Origin: Selenomonadaceae bacterium
GTDB lineage: Bacteria; Bacillota; Negativicutes; Selenomonadales; Selenomonadaceae
Direction of reading: 5' to 3'
DNA length: 6,872 nt
NCBI GenBank assembly: GCA_017445435.1
Contig: JAFSUE010000333.1
Span: forward strand, 1-6,872
In this document: positions 1-3,737 of the stretch, piece by piece
Numbering within the stretch: position 1 is the stretch's first letter
Layout: every line of letters begins with the position of its first letter
Made by a program: the position numbers and the translations under genes
Notes under the pieces: generated by a model
The model's input: the letters and a program-made list of their open reading frames with translations, nothing else
Database searches by the model: none
What the model was told of the DNA's origin: nothing

Positions 1-326
1 ACTTGAATCATTTCCCATTCAATCGGCGTTTCGTAGCGATTGGCAATGCCGCTGTAGCCGCTGTCATTTGAAAAGCGCATAACGTCGCGTTGTGAATCGT
101 ACCAGAATCTGTAGTCGCTGTAACGTTCATTGCCGTTTTGCGTGTACATTTTCAACGTGACATAAGTATTTCCGCCTGAACGGCTAATTGTCTGTGTCAA
201 AACGTAGCAGTCCCAGCCAGTAGCAGGAGACGTGCCAACGTAAACTTCCGCCGCCTCAACTTTTGTTACTCCCGCGCAGGTTATGGCTAAACCGACGATT
301 AAAATTGCAAACATTTTCTTTAACAT
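1..326 (-). CDS. Secreted protein of unknown function, N-terminal part
   Basis: The first 108 codons of a gene that continues past the left edge. The ATG at 324-326 is preceded by a strong TAGGAGG ribosome binding site at a spacing of about 6 nt, which fixes the start. Residues 1-25 form a clear Sec signal peptide: MLKK, a hydrophobic core (FAILIVGLAITCAGV), then a VEA|AEVYVG site that fits signal peptidase I. There is a Cys at residue 17, but AITC is not a good lipobox, so I favour a soluble exported protein over a lipoprotein. The mature part is rich in Tyr, Trp, Ser and Asn (for example GWDCYVLTQTISRSGG and RFWYDSQRDVMRF), which suggests an extracytoplasmic beta-rich domain. I do not recognise the family. 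It lies 73 bp beyond purC in the same direction, separated from it by a terminator. Confidence 0.8.
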   Translation of the reverse strand, partial: MLKKMFAILIVGLAITCAGVTKVEAAEVYVGTSPATGWDCYVLTQTISRSGGNTYVTLKMYTQNGNERYSDYRFWYDSQRDVMRFSNDSGYSGIANRYETPIEWEMIQ

Positions 327-346
327 TTCAATTCCTCCTAGCATTT

Positions 347-385
347 AAAAAATGGCGGTCAAGATAAAAATTTTCTCAACCGCCA
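347..385 (-). terminator. Intrinsic terminator of the purE-purC operon
   Basis: A perfect 7-bp inverted repeat (TGGCGGT at 353-359, ACCGCCA at 379-385) encloses an A/T-rich loop that can pair further internally. Read on the minus strand, it is followed directly by six T residues (complement of 347-352). It lies just after the purC stop and before the RBS of the next minus-strand gene. Confidence 0.8.
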
Positions 386-399
386 ACAAAAATAAAAAT

Positions 400-1107
400 T
401 TACATAGTTAAGCGCGTCAACATTTCTTTATACGCTTCCTCAACGCCGCCCATATCGTGACGGAAACGATCTTTATCTAATTTTTCATGCGTCGCCATAT
501 CCCAGAAACGGCAGTTGTCAGGCGAAATTTCATCTGCCAAAACAATTTTATCTCTTTCGTCGCGTCCAAATTCCAGCTTAAAGTCAATCAAATCGACATT
601 CTTAGCACGTAAATTATCTTTCAAAATTGTATTGACGCAGAAAGCAATATGTTCAATTTCATCAAGTTCATGTACGCGAGCAATGTCAACTGCCATAATG
701 TGATAGCGATTGAGCATCGGGTCGCCAAGTTCATCACTTTTATAAAAATATTCAAGTACGGGAACTTTAAGCGGTGTACCTTCCTCAAGCCCAAGACGTT
801 TTGCCAAACTGCCAGCGGCAACGTTGCGGACGACGACTTCAAGGGAAATCATACGCAACAGTTTAACGACCATTTCACGATCGGAAACAACTTCAATGAA
901 GTGACTGTTAATTCCGTTAGACTTCAAAAGTTTGAAAAAGTATTCACTGATTTTGTTGTTGATAATGCCTTTGTCTTTAATGACGCCGTGTTTTTCGCCA
1001 TTAGCGGCAGTCGCATCATCTTTGAAGTAAACTAAAACTTTGTCGGGCTCGTCAGTGGCGTACATAATTTTAGCCTTGCCCTCGTACATTACCTCGCCTT
1101 TGTTCAT
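400..1107 (-). CDS. purC: Phosphoribosylaminoimidazole-succinocarboxamide synthase (SAICAR synthase)
   Basis: A 235-residue cytosolic enzyme of de novo purine synthesis. It joins CAIR and aspartate, using ATP, to give SAICAR. Visible family landmarks are the N-terminal nucleotide-binding strand YEGKAKIMY (residues 8-16), FKDDATAANG (28-37), the first signature EVVVRNVAAGS (90-100), the second signature LIDFKLEFG (173-181), and DEISPDNCRFWD (192-203) near the aspartate/nucleotide site. The length is normal for the short bacterial form. The ATG is preceded by AAGGAGG at 7 nt, so the start is secure. It follows purE by 28 bp with no terminator between them, so the two are probably co-transcribed. 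Their products act consecutively: PurE makes CAIR and PurC uses it. Confidence 0.97.
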   Translation of the reverse strand: MNKGEVMYEGKAKIMYATDEPDKVLVYFKDDATAANGEKHGVIKDKGIINNKISEYFFKLLKSNGINSHFIEVVSDREMVVKLLRMISLEVVVRNVAAGSLAKRLGLEEGTPLKVPVLEYFYKSDELGDPMLNRYHIMAVDIARVHELDEIEHIAFCVNTILKDNLRAKNVDLIDFKLEFGRDERDKIVLADEISPDNCRFWDMATHEKLDKDRFRHDMGGVEEAYKEMLTRLTM

Positions 1108-1135
1108 AATCAGACCTCCTTGAAATTGTTAGCAA

Positions 1136-1636
1136 CTAAATATTTATTTCAGCGAAAGCGTGTTTTACGCCGTCTGCTTTACGTTCAACTTCTTTAACCA
1201 TATCTGCGCGGAACTCATCAAGTTTTTGTTTAACTTCGTCACTAGACAGAGCAAGAATTTCAACTGCGAAGATAGCGGCATTTTTCGCGCCGTTAATCGC
1301 CATTGTAGCAACTGGAACGCCAGGCGGCATTTGAACTGTACTTAAAAGCGCGTCCCAACCTTTCAACGGTTCAGCGGCAATGGGTACGCCGATAATAGGT
1401 TTTGTGGTGTAGGATGCAATGACGCCAGCTAAATGTGCCGCGCAACCTGCCGCCGCTATGAAAACTTTCACGCCTTGAGCGTCGCAACTATTTACAAATT
1501 CTTGAACTTTGTACGGTGTACGATGAGCAGACGCAACTGTCACGTCGACACTTACGCCGAAGTCTTTCAGCACTTCGACAGATTTTTTCATAACTTTCCA
1601 GTCACTGTCACTGCCCATTATAATTGCTACGTCCAA
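1136..1636 (-). CDS. purE: N5-carboxyaminoimidazole ribonucleotide mutase (PurE, class I)
   Basis: A 166-residue enzyme that converts N5-CAIR to CAIR in purine synthesis; class I PurE normally works after PurK, which is not in this window. Motifs numbered from the chosen start are the phosphate-binding IIMGSDSDW (5-13), SAHRTP with the catalytic His (36-41), AAAGCAAHLAGV (61-72), and LLSTVQMPPGVPVATMAI (97-114). AHLAG and the Cys in GCAAH are small departures from the common AGGAAHLPGV. I chose TTG at 1634-1636 because GGGAGG sits 9 nt upstream and the protein then starts right before the first beta strand, as in the family. A further ATG at 1696 would add 20 residues encoded across this RBS and is unlikely. 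It leads the purE-purC operon. Confidence 0.95.
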   Translation of the reverse strand: MDVAIIMGSDSDWKVMKKSVEVLKDFGVSVDVTVASAHRTPYKVQEFVNSCDAQGVKVFIAAAGCAAHLAGVIASYTTKPIIGVPIAAEPLKGWDALLSTVQMPPGVPVATMAINGAKNAAIFAVEILALSSDEVKQKLDEFRADMVKEVERKADGVKHAFAEINI

Positions 1637-1700
1637 CGGAATTTCCCTCCCTTCGTTATCTACCAAAATAATCGTACCAACGTGCGATAATATCATTTCG

Positions 1701-1706
1701 ATTATA
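1701..1706 (-). promoter_or_regulatory. Probable -10 box of the purEC promoter
   Basis: A perfect TATAAT on the minus strand lies 65 bp upstream of the purE start, which would give a 5' UTR of about 58 nt. No good -35 hexamer lies 16-18 bp upstream, so the promoter may depend on an activator or be weak. I saw no purine riboswitch or clear PurBox in this leader. Confidence 0.45.
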
Positions 1707-1782
1707 CGCGATTTGTTTTAAAATTCTATTTAGCGCGTAATTTTAAGTATTATTTAAAAGTTACCGAATCAAATAAAATTCT

Positions 1783-1810
1783 TCATTACGCATTGCGCAT
1801 TACGCATTAC
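1783..1810 (-). repeat. Tandem heptamer repeat, four copies
   Basis: Read on the minus strand this is GTAATGC, GTAATGC, GCAATGC, GTAATGA: four head-to-tail 7-mers. It fills the gap between the stop of the 96-residue gene and the purE promoter region. The same heptamer family recurs at 5421-5453 on the other strand. Confidence 0.75.
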
Positions 1811-1815
1811 TAATT

Positions 1816-2106
1816 TTAAAAAGGGTCTGCAATTACTTCACCGTCCTCGCGAGCAATTTCCCAAATTAACGGACTATTTCTTTCCGCGAAACGGCGCAAT
1901 TTAAATTCTTCGTCTTCGGTAAATCCCATACATTTTTTGCAGTAACAAACTGGCAAAACGTATTCCGCAATGTCAAAGCCGTTTTTATTTGCCCTTTCAA
2001 AACGTACAGTAATACTTTCGCCGCGAGTTGGTGACGAATGAATATCAGTAAACGTGACGATTATATTTTCAGTGTCTGGCAAGATTTTGCAGTATTCATG
2101 CACCAT
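1816..2106 (-). CDS. Hypothetical 96-residue protein with a CxCxxC cluster
   Basis: A small, acidic, probably cytosolic protein that I do not recognise. It has no signal peptide or membrane segment. The N-terminal half looks like beta strands (NIIVTFTDI, SITVRFERANKNGFDIAEYVLP). It is followed by C54-Y-C56-K-K-C59, and then a charged, probably helical stretch (EDEEFKLRRFAERNSPLIWEIARED) up to the end. Together with C6 the cysteines could bind a metal, but three clustered Cys do not make a standard zinc ribbon. The ATG has GAGGT 9 nt upstream and a near-consensus promoter, which supports a real, independently expressed gene. It lies upstream of purEC in the same direction, with no evidence of a purine role. 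Confidence 0.75.
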   Translation of the reverse strand: MVHEYCKILPDTENIIVTFTDIHSSPTRGESITVRFERANKNGFDIAEYVLPVCYCKKCMGFTEDEEFKLRRFAERNSPLIWEIAREDGEVIADPF

Positions 2107-2139
2107 AAACTTTTTACCTCAACAAAAATTCTGAATATA

Positions 2140-2168
2140 ATAATAACAATTTGCCGCTAAACTGTCAA
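2140..2168 (-). promoter_or_regulatory. Sigma-A promoter of the 96-residue gene
   Basis: On the minus strand, TTGACA (2163-2168, 6/6 match) is followed by a 17-bp spacer and TATTAT (2140-2145, 5/6 match). The predicted start of transcription is near 2133, giving a short leader before the ATG at 2106. This is one of the best promoters in the window. Confidence 0.8.
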
Positions 2169-2203
2169 CGATTCACAGATTTAAACTTGCAACGTCTAAA
2201 ACT

Positions 2204-2239
2204 AAAAAAGCGCCGAACGTAATTTGTCCGACGTTTTTT
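2204..2239 (-). terminator. Intrinsic terminator after the deaminase-like gene
   Basis: In minus-strand RNA, CGUCGGAC pairs with GUUCGGCG (8 bp including two G-U pairs) around a 7-nt loop, followed by six U residues. Flanking A and U tracts extend the stem. The wobble pairs work only in the minus-strand RNA, which fits termination of the 2260-2661 gene. Confidence 0.75.
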
Positions 2240-2259
2240 AATCTGTTCGCAATTTGAAT

Positions 2260-2661
2260 TTAATCTCTGCGGCGCGGTCTGTACGGTTCAACTTCACTAA
2301 GTGACATAATTTTAACGTTGCCGTCAAGGTCTGCAAAAATAATTTCGGGAACTTGCATTTCTACTAAAAATTCGTAGGTATTCTCATCTGGCACGTAAAA
2401 GCCGTCAATGTCAGCGATAATGGCAAGTCCGTCAAATTCGCGCTTACCGTCGACAATAGCACGTACCATTGCCGCCATTTCCGCAGAAACGCTCAAAAAC
2501 GGTATGGGATGATCTATTCTGCAGCCATTGTAAAGTGTACCGTCTGCACTTAAGACACAAGCGCCCGCCGCTATTCCGTCATGATCGATATAGGAATTTC
2601 TCATTGCGTCCATTGCGATTCTAACCATAGTATCGGCAATATCTTCAGTTATTTCAGTCAT
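2260..2661 (-). CDS. Cytidine deaminase-like protein lacking the zinc site
   Basis: A 133-residue protein whose whole length follows the homotetrameric cytidine deaminase (Cdd) pattern: an N-terminal helix (DTMVRIAMDAMRNSY), then GACVLSADGTLYNGC (33-47), a helix with SAEMAAMVRAIVDGKREF (59-76), LAIIAD (79-84), and a C-terminal DLDGNVKIMSLSEVEPY (111-127) that matches the family ending. The key positions are changed. The zinc ligand of the [C/H]AE motif is Ser59, although Glu61 is kept. The PCxxC motif reads P91-D-E-N-T95, so both cysteines are gone. The substrate motif GxNxEN reads GCRIDH. It should therefore not deaminate by the usual mechanism. It may be a non-catalytic binding or regulatory paralogue. 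The ATG follows an in-frame stop, with GGAGG 12 nt upstream. The fold assignment is firm, and the function is unknown. Confidence 0.8.
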   Translation of the reverse strand: MTEITEDIADTMVRIAMDAMRNSYIDHDGIAAGACVLSADGTLYNGCRIDHPIPFLSVSAEMAAMVRAIVDGKREFDGLAIIADIDGFYVPDENTYEFLVEMQVPEIIFADLDGNVKIMSLSEVEPYRPRRRD

Positions 2662-2817
2662 TAACTATTTGCGCCTCCGTTTCTCAAAATTAAAATGCAT
2701 CTAAAAGCTTACGTACTTATTTTGCCGTAAAATAAAAAAATCCTGCTTAAAATTTTAATCCTTAATTTTTATAAGAATCTACCGTTTTAAACTGGAAAGT
2801 ATCAGATAAAAATTTTC

Positions 2818-2846
2818 TTGCCGTTTATTTATGTTTAGTGTACAAT
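2818..2846 (+). promoter_or_regulatory. Toxin A promoter
   Basis: TTGCCG (2818-2823) is followed by exactly 17 bp and then TACAAT (2841-2846, 5/6 match). The same arrangement is kept in cassette C. The predicted transcription start is near 2853, so the RNA would begin almost exactly at the leader arm GGTCGATG. Confidence 0.7.
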
Positions 2847-2855
2847 TCGCGTATT

Positions 2856-2890
2856 GGTCGATGGTCGGCTTTCCCTCCAACGAGGGGAGG
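2856..2890 (+). promoter_or_regulatory. Toxin A leader: SD-occluding hairpin and 5' arm of a long-range stem
   Basis: CUUUCCCUC (2869-2877) can pair with GAGGGGAGG (2882-2890) around a CAAC loop: 9 bp including G-U pairs, burying the Shine-Dalgarno. The same leader (2856-2877) is also complementary to the 3' arm at 3030-3057: GGTCGATG with CATCGACC (8 bp), and GTCGGCTT(T)CCCTC with GAGGGAAGCCGAC (13 bp with one bulged T). The two foldings share 2869-2877 and exclude each other. Confidence 0.7.
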
Positions 2891-2898
2891 TGGTAGTA

Positions 2899-2979
2899 GT
2901 GACGACTTACGAAAAGATCATGTTGGCTCTCTCTGCCAGTCAGCTTATCGCTACCATCTGCAACATTATCTTCGGATAG
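2899..2979 (+). CDS. Holin-like/TxpA-type small hydrophobic toxin, copy A
   Basis: A 26-codon gene with a GTG start 8 nt after GGGGAGG. It begins with [M]TTYEKIMLAL and continues as a single hydrophobic helix to a C-terminal IIFG (last residues). The (M/V)TTYE start followed by one membrane-length hydrophobic stretch resembles the short putative holin-like toxins of Firmicutes and the membrane toxins of type I systems such as TxpA and BsrG; unlike many of those it lacks a lysine-rich tail. The expected place of action is the cell membrane. Evidence that it is real: the same 26-codon frame recurs in copy C with the peptide conserved while surrounding bases differ. Expression is probably limited by the SD hairpin and by the antisense RNA from 3071 to 2983. 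Confidence 0.75.
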   Translation: MTTYEKIMLALSASQLIATICNIIFG

Positions 2980-2982
2980 TAG

Positions 2983-3071
2983 AAAAAAAGCCGCACACAT
3001 GCGGTTTCCACATTTCCATTTTATAAATTGAGGGAAGCCGACATGCAAACATCGACCACCTTTTTTTGAAC
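2983..3071 (-). ncRNA. Predicted antisense antitoxin RNA A
   Basis: About 89 nt on the minus strand. The promoter is TTGCAA (3101-3106), a 17-bp spacer and a perfect TATAAT (3078-3083), giving a start near 3071. The end is an intrinsic terminator: CCGCA (2991-2995) pairs with TGCGG (3000-3004) around CACA, followed on the minus strand by seven T residues (complement of 2983-2989). The RNA lies opposite the toxin A 3' UTR, stopping 3 bp from the toxin stop codon. It is fully complementary to the 3' arm, and it therefore carries the same sense sequence as the toxin leader arm. The arrangement resembles txpA/ratA, where the antisense RNA overlaps the toxin 3' end. Confidence 0.75.
3030..3067 (+). 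promoter_or_regulatory. Toxin A 3' arm and terminal T-tract
   Basis: GAGGGAAGCCGAC (3030-3042) and CATCGACC (3050-3057) are complementary to the toxin A leader. Seven T residues follow at 3061-3067, which would make a natural 3' end for the toxin mRNA (about 215 nt). The local hairpin is weak (a CGA/TCG stem with mismatches), so either the long-range stem helps termination or the transcript runs on to the hairpin at 3105. Confidence 0.55.
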
Positions 3072-3104
3072 ATTTAAATTATAATTCATAAACAAACAAA
3101 TTGC

Positions 3105-3133
3105 AACGGCAGGGGAAAATTTTCCTTGCCGTT
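3105..3133. terminator. Junction hairpin between cassettes A and B
   Basis: AACGGCAGGG (3105-3114) pairs with CCTTGCCGTT (3124-3133) with one G-U, around a loop containing GAAAATTTT, followed on the plus strand by TATTTTTATTT. It could be a back-up terminator for toxin A. It also contains part of the antisense A -35 box and the -35 of cassette B, so it could simply mark the duplication junction. Confidence 0.45.
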
Positions 3134-3192
3134 TATTTTTATTTAGTGTGACCTATGGTCGGCTTTTCCTCCAACGAGGGGAGGTGGTTGAC

Positions 3193-3272
3193 GTGACAAC
3201 AACAGAAAAATTGCGCTTGCAATAAGCGCTACGCAGTTGTTGCTCACTATCTACGACGTCTTCTTTAAATAG
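3193..3272 (+). pseudogene. Frameshifted holin-like toxin, copy B
   Basis: A degenerate copy with its SD (GAGGGGAGG) and GTG start intact. The reading frame begins TTTEK and then shifts: 3193-3272 is 80 nt where the intact copies have 81. Adding one A to the A-run at 3206-3210 restores a 26-codon peptide, beginning TTTEKIALAISATQLL and ending DVFFK before TAG at 3270-3272. As written, translation stops after 10 codons at 3223-3225. The leader has also lost 14 bp, including the -10 box (TGACCT stands where A and C have TACAAT). It is probably inactive; alternatively, the A-run may be a slippery or phase-variable site. Confidence 0.75.
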
Positions 3273-3281
3273 GCGTTTGTA

Positions 3282-3364
3282 AAGTCACGTAGGGCACGAC
3301 TTCTTTGAGACATTCATTTAGTTTTAAGGGGAAGTCGACGCGGAAACATCGACCACTTTCTTTG
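3282..3364 (-). ncRNA. Predicted antisense RNA B, terminator degenerate
   Basis: The promoter is fully kept: TTGCAA (3394-3399), a 17-bp spacer and TATAAT (3371-3376), giving a start near 3364. The expected terminator position holds an 8-bp stem (3282-3289 with 3295-3302, two G-U pairs in minus-strand RNA), but the T-run is gone: the RNA continues UUACAAACG. Termination should be poor, so the 3' end is uncertain. The RNA might still be made and act on the related toxin mRNAs A or C. Confidence 0.5.
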
Positions 3365-3397
3365 AATAAAATTATAATTCATAAACAAATAAATTGC

Positions 3398-3426
3398 AAC
3401 GGCAGGAGAAAATTTTTCTTGCTGTT
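3398..3426. terminator. Junction hairpin between cassettes B and C
   Basis: AACGGCAGGAGAAAA (3398-3412) pairs with TTTTTCTTGCTGTT (3413-3426), with wobble pairs replacing some Watson-Crick pairs of the A/B junction, and the same TATTTTTATTT follows. Retention of pairing despite changes suggests it is used as RNA. Confidence 0.45.
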
Positions 3427-3447
3427 TATTTTTATTTAGTGTACAAT
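3419..3447 (+). promoter_or_regulatory. Toxin C promoter
   Basis: TTGCTG (3419-3424), a 17-bp spacer and TACAAT (3442-3447) repeat the cassette A arrangement. The predicted start is near 3454, just before the leader arm GGTCGATG at 3457. Confidence 0.7.
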
Positions 3448-3456
3448 TCGCGTATT

Positions 3457-3491
3457 GGTCGATGGTCGGCTTCCTCTCTTTCGAGGGGAGG
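3457..3491 (+). promoter_or_regulatory. Toxin C leader: SD-occluding hairpin and 5' arm of a long-range stem
   Basis: CUUCCUCUC (3470-3478) can pair with GAGGGGAGG (3483-3491) around UUUC, nine bp including G-U pairs. The arm GGTCGATG plus GTCGGCTTCCTCTC (3457-3478) can instead pair with CATCGACC (3655-3662) and GAGAGGGAGTCGAC (3633-3646): all 22 positions pair, two as G-U. The C arm differs from A in both strands, and pairing is kept. Confidence 0.7.
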
Positions 3492-3498
3492 TGATAGC

Positions 3499-3579
3499 AT
3501 GACAACGTATGAAAAAATAATGCTCGCCATGGGCGCAGCAGAGTTGGCGATCGCTATCTACCACGTGTTCTTCGGTTAG
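3499..3579 (+). CDS. Holin-like/TxpA-type small hydrophobic toxin, copy C
   Basis: An intact 26-codon gene with an ATG start 7 nt after GGAGG. The N-terminus MTTYEKIMLA is identical to copy A apart from the start codon. The rest (GAAELAIAIYHVFFG) is a hydrophobic helix that keeps the length, the final FG and the small/hydrophobic pattern but changes most side chains, and has one internal Glu and one His. A single membrane-inserting segment is expected. A longer frame reaches back to 3394, but it would read through the promoter and leader, so ATG 3499 is the start. Paired antisense RNA C runs from about 3683 to 3588. Confidence 0.78.
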   Translation: MTTYEKIMLAMGAAELAIAIYHVFFG

Positions 3580-3587
3580 AAAACACG

Positions 3588-3683
3588 AAAAAAGCCGTTG
3601 CACGGCTTCCAAAAAGTTTAGGTATATAAGCTGAGAGGGAGTCGACGCAACCAACATCGACCACCTTTTTTTACAATTAATTA
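3588..3683 (-). ncRNA. Predicted antisense antitoxin RNA C
   Basis: About 96 nt on the minus strand. The promoter is TTGCAA (3713-3718), 17 bp and a perfect TATAAT (3690-3695), with a start near 3683. The terminator is very good: GCCGT (3594-3598) and ACGGC (3602-3606) around a 3-nt loop, with AA/TT flanks and six T residues on the minus strand (complement of 3588-3593). The RNA begins upstream of the 3' arm, covers it completely, and ends 8 bp beyond the toxin C stop. Confidence 0.78.
3633..3672 (+). promoter_or_regulatory. Toxin C 3' arm and terminal T-tract
   Basis: GAGAGGGAGTCGAC (3633-3646) and CATCGACC (3655-3662) pair with the leader of toxin C. A local GTCGA/TCGAC hairpin (3641-3645 with 3658-3662) is followed within a few bases by seven T residues (3666-3672), giving a plausible 3' end for a toxin mRNA of about 219 nt. 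Confidence 0.55.
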
Positions 3684-3697
3684 TACTTAATTATAAT
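3670..3697 (+). promoter_or_regulatory. ilvB promoter, overlapping the antisense C promoter
   Basis: TTTACA (3670-3675, 5/6 match), a 16-bp spacer and a perfect TATAAT (3692-3697) on the plus strand give a start near 3704 and a leader of about 34 nt before the TTG. The -10 shares 3692-3695 with the -10 of antisense RNA C on the other strand. The leader is too short for a T-box or attenuator. Confidence 0.65.
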
Positions 3698-3737
3698 CTA
3701 CGGAAAAATTTTTTGCAACAATTTGGAGGGAAATTTT

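Larger units (their letters stand above)
2811..3718. repeat. Tandem array of three type I toxin-antitoxin-like cassettes (A, B, C)
   Basis: Three related units with toxin starts at 2899, 3193 and 3499, giving a period of 294-306 bp. Blocks shared by the units, in order: TTGC(C/T)GTTTATTT, a TGGTCGG-containing leader, GAGGGGAGGTG (SD), the 26-codon peptide, a 3' arm with CATCGACC, a T-rich tract, AATTATAAT, and TTGCAA. All other parts diverge, as expected of old tandem duplications kept under selection for particular elements. No transposase, integrase or target-site duplication is visible. The array fills the whole gap between the deaminase-like gene and ilvB. Confidence 0.85.

Noticed and set aside
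515..1690. Plus-strand frames opposite purC and purE (515-703, 649-1035, 1160-1345, 1433-1690).
   Set aside because: Shadows of strongly supported genes on the other strand; no RBS and low-complexity translations.
1637..1696. Longer purE starting at ATG 1696 (186 residues).
   Set aside because: The extra 20 residues overlap the GGGAGG site serving TTG 1636, have no RBS of their own and fall outside the usual PurE start.
2714..2732. Palindrome TTATTTT-GCCGT-AAAATAA upstream of the deaminase-like gene as an operator.
   Set aside because: Mostly A/T, only one copy and no promoter clearly aligned with it; too weak to call.
2779..3657. Open frames of 61-89 codons on both strands across the cassette array (minus 2779-3048, 3314-3505 and 3436-3657; plus 2838-3026 and 3394-3579).
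   Set aside because: They run through promoters, hairpins and terminators, have no suitable RBS and are not conserved as proteins between units. Only the 26-codon frames at 2899 and 3499 (and the broken 3193) are shared.
2811..3718. CRISPR array or insertion sequence as the explanation of the repeats.
   Set aside because: Repeat spacing of about 300 bp with internal genes, no short identical direct repeats with spacers, and no transposase or target duplications.
3580..3737. T-box, riboswitch or leader-peptide attenuator controlling ilvB.
   Set aside because: The likely transcript start at about 3704 leaves only about 34 nt of leader. No T-box sequence or run of Leu/Val/Ile codons is seen; the structures upstream belong to cassette C.
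3723..3737. ilvB start at TTG 3723.
   Set aside because: That TTG overlaps the Shine-Dalgarno GGAGGG (3725-3730), which is ideally placed for TTG 3738.
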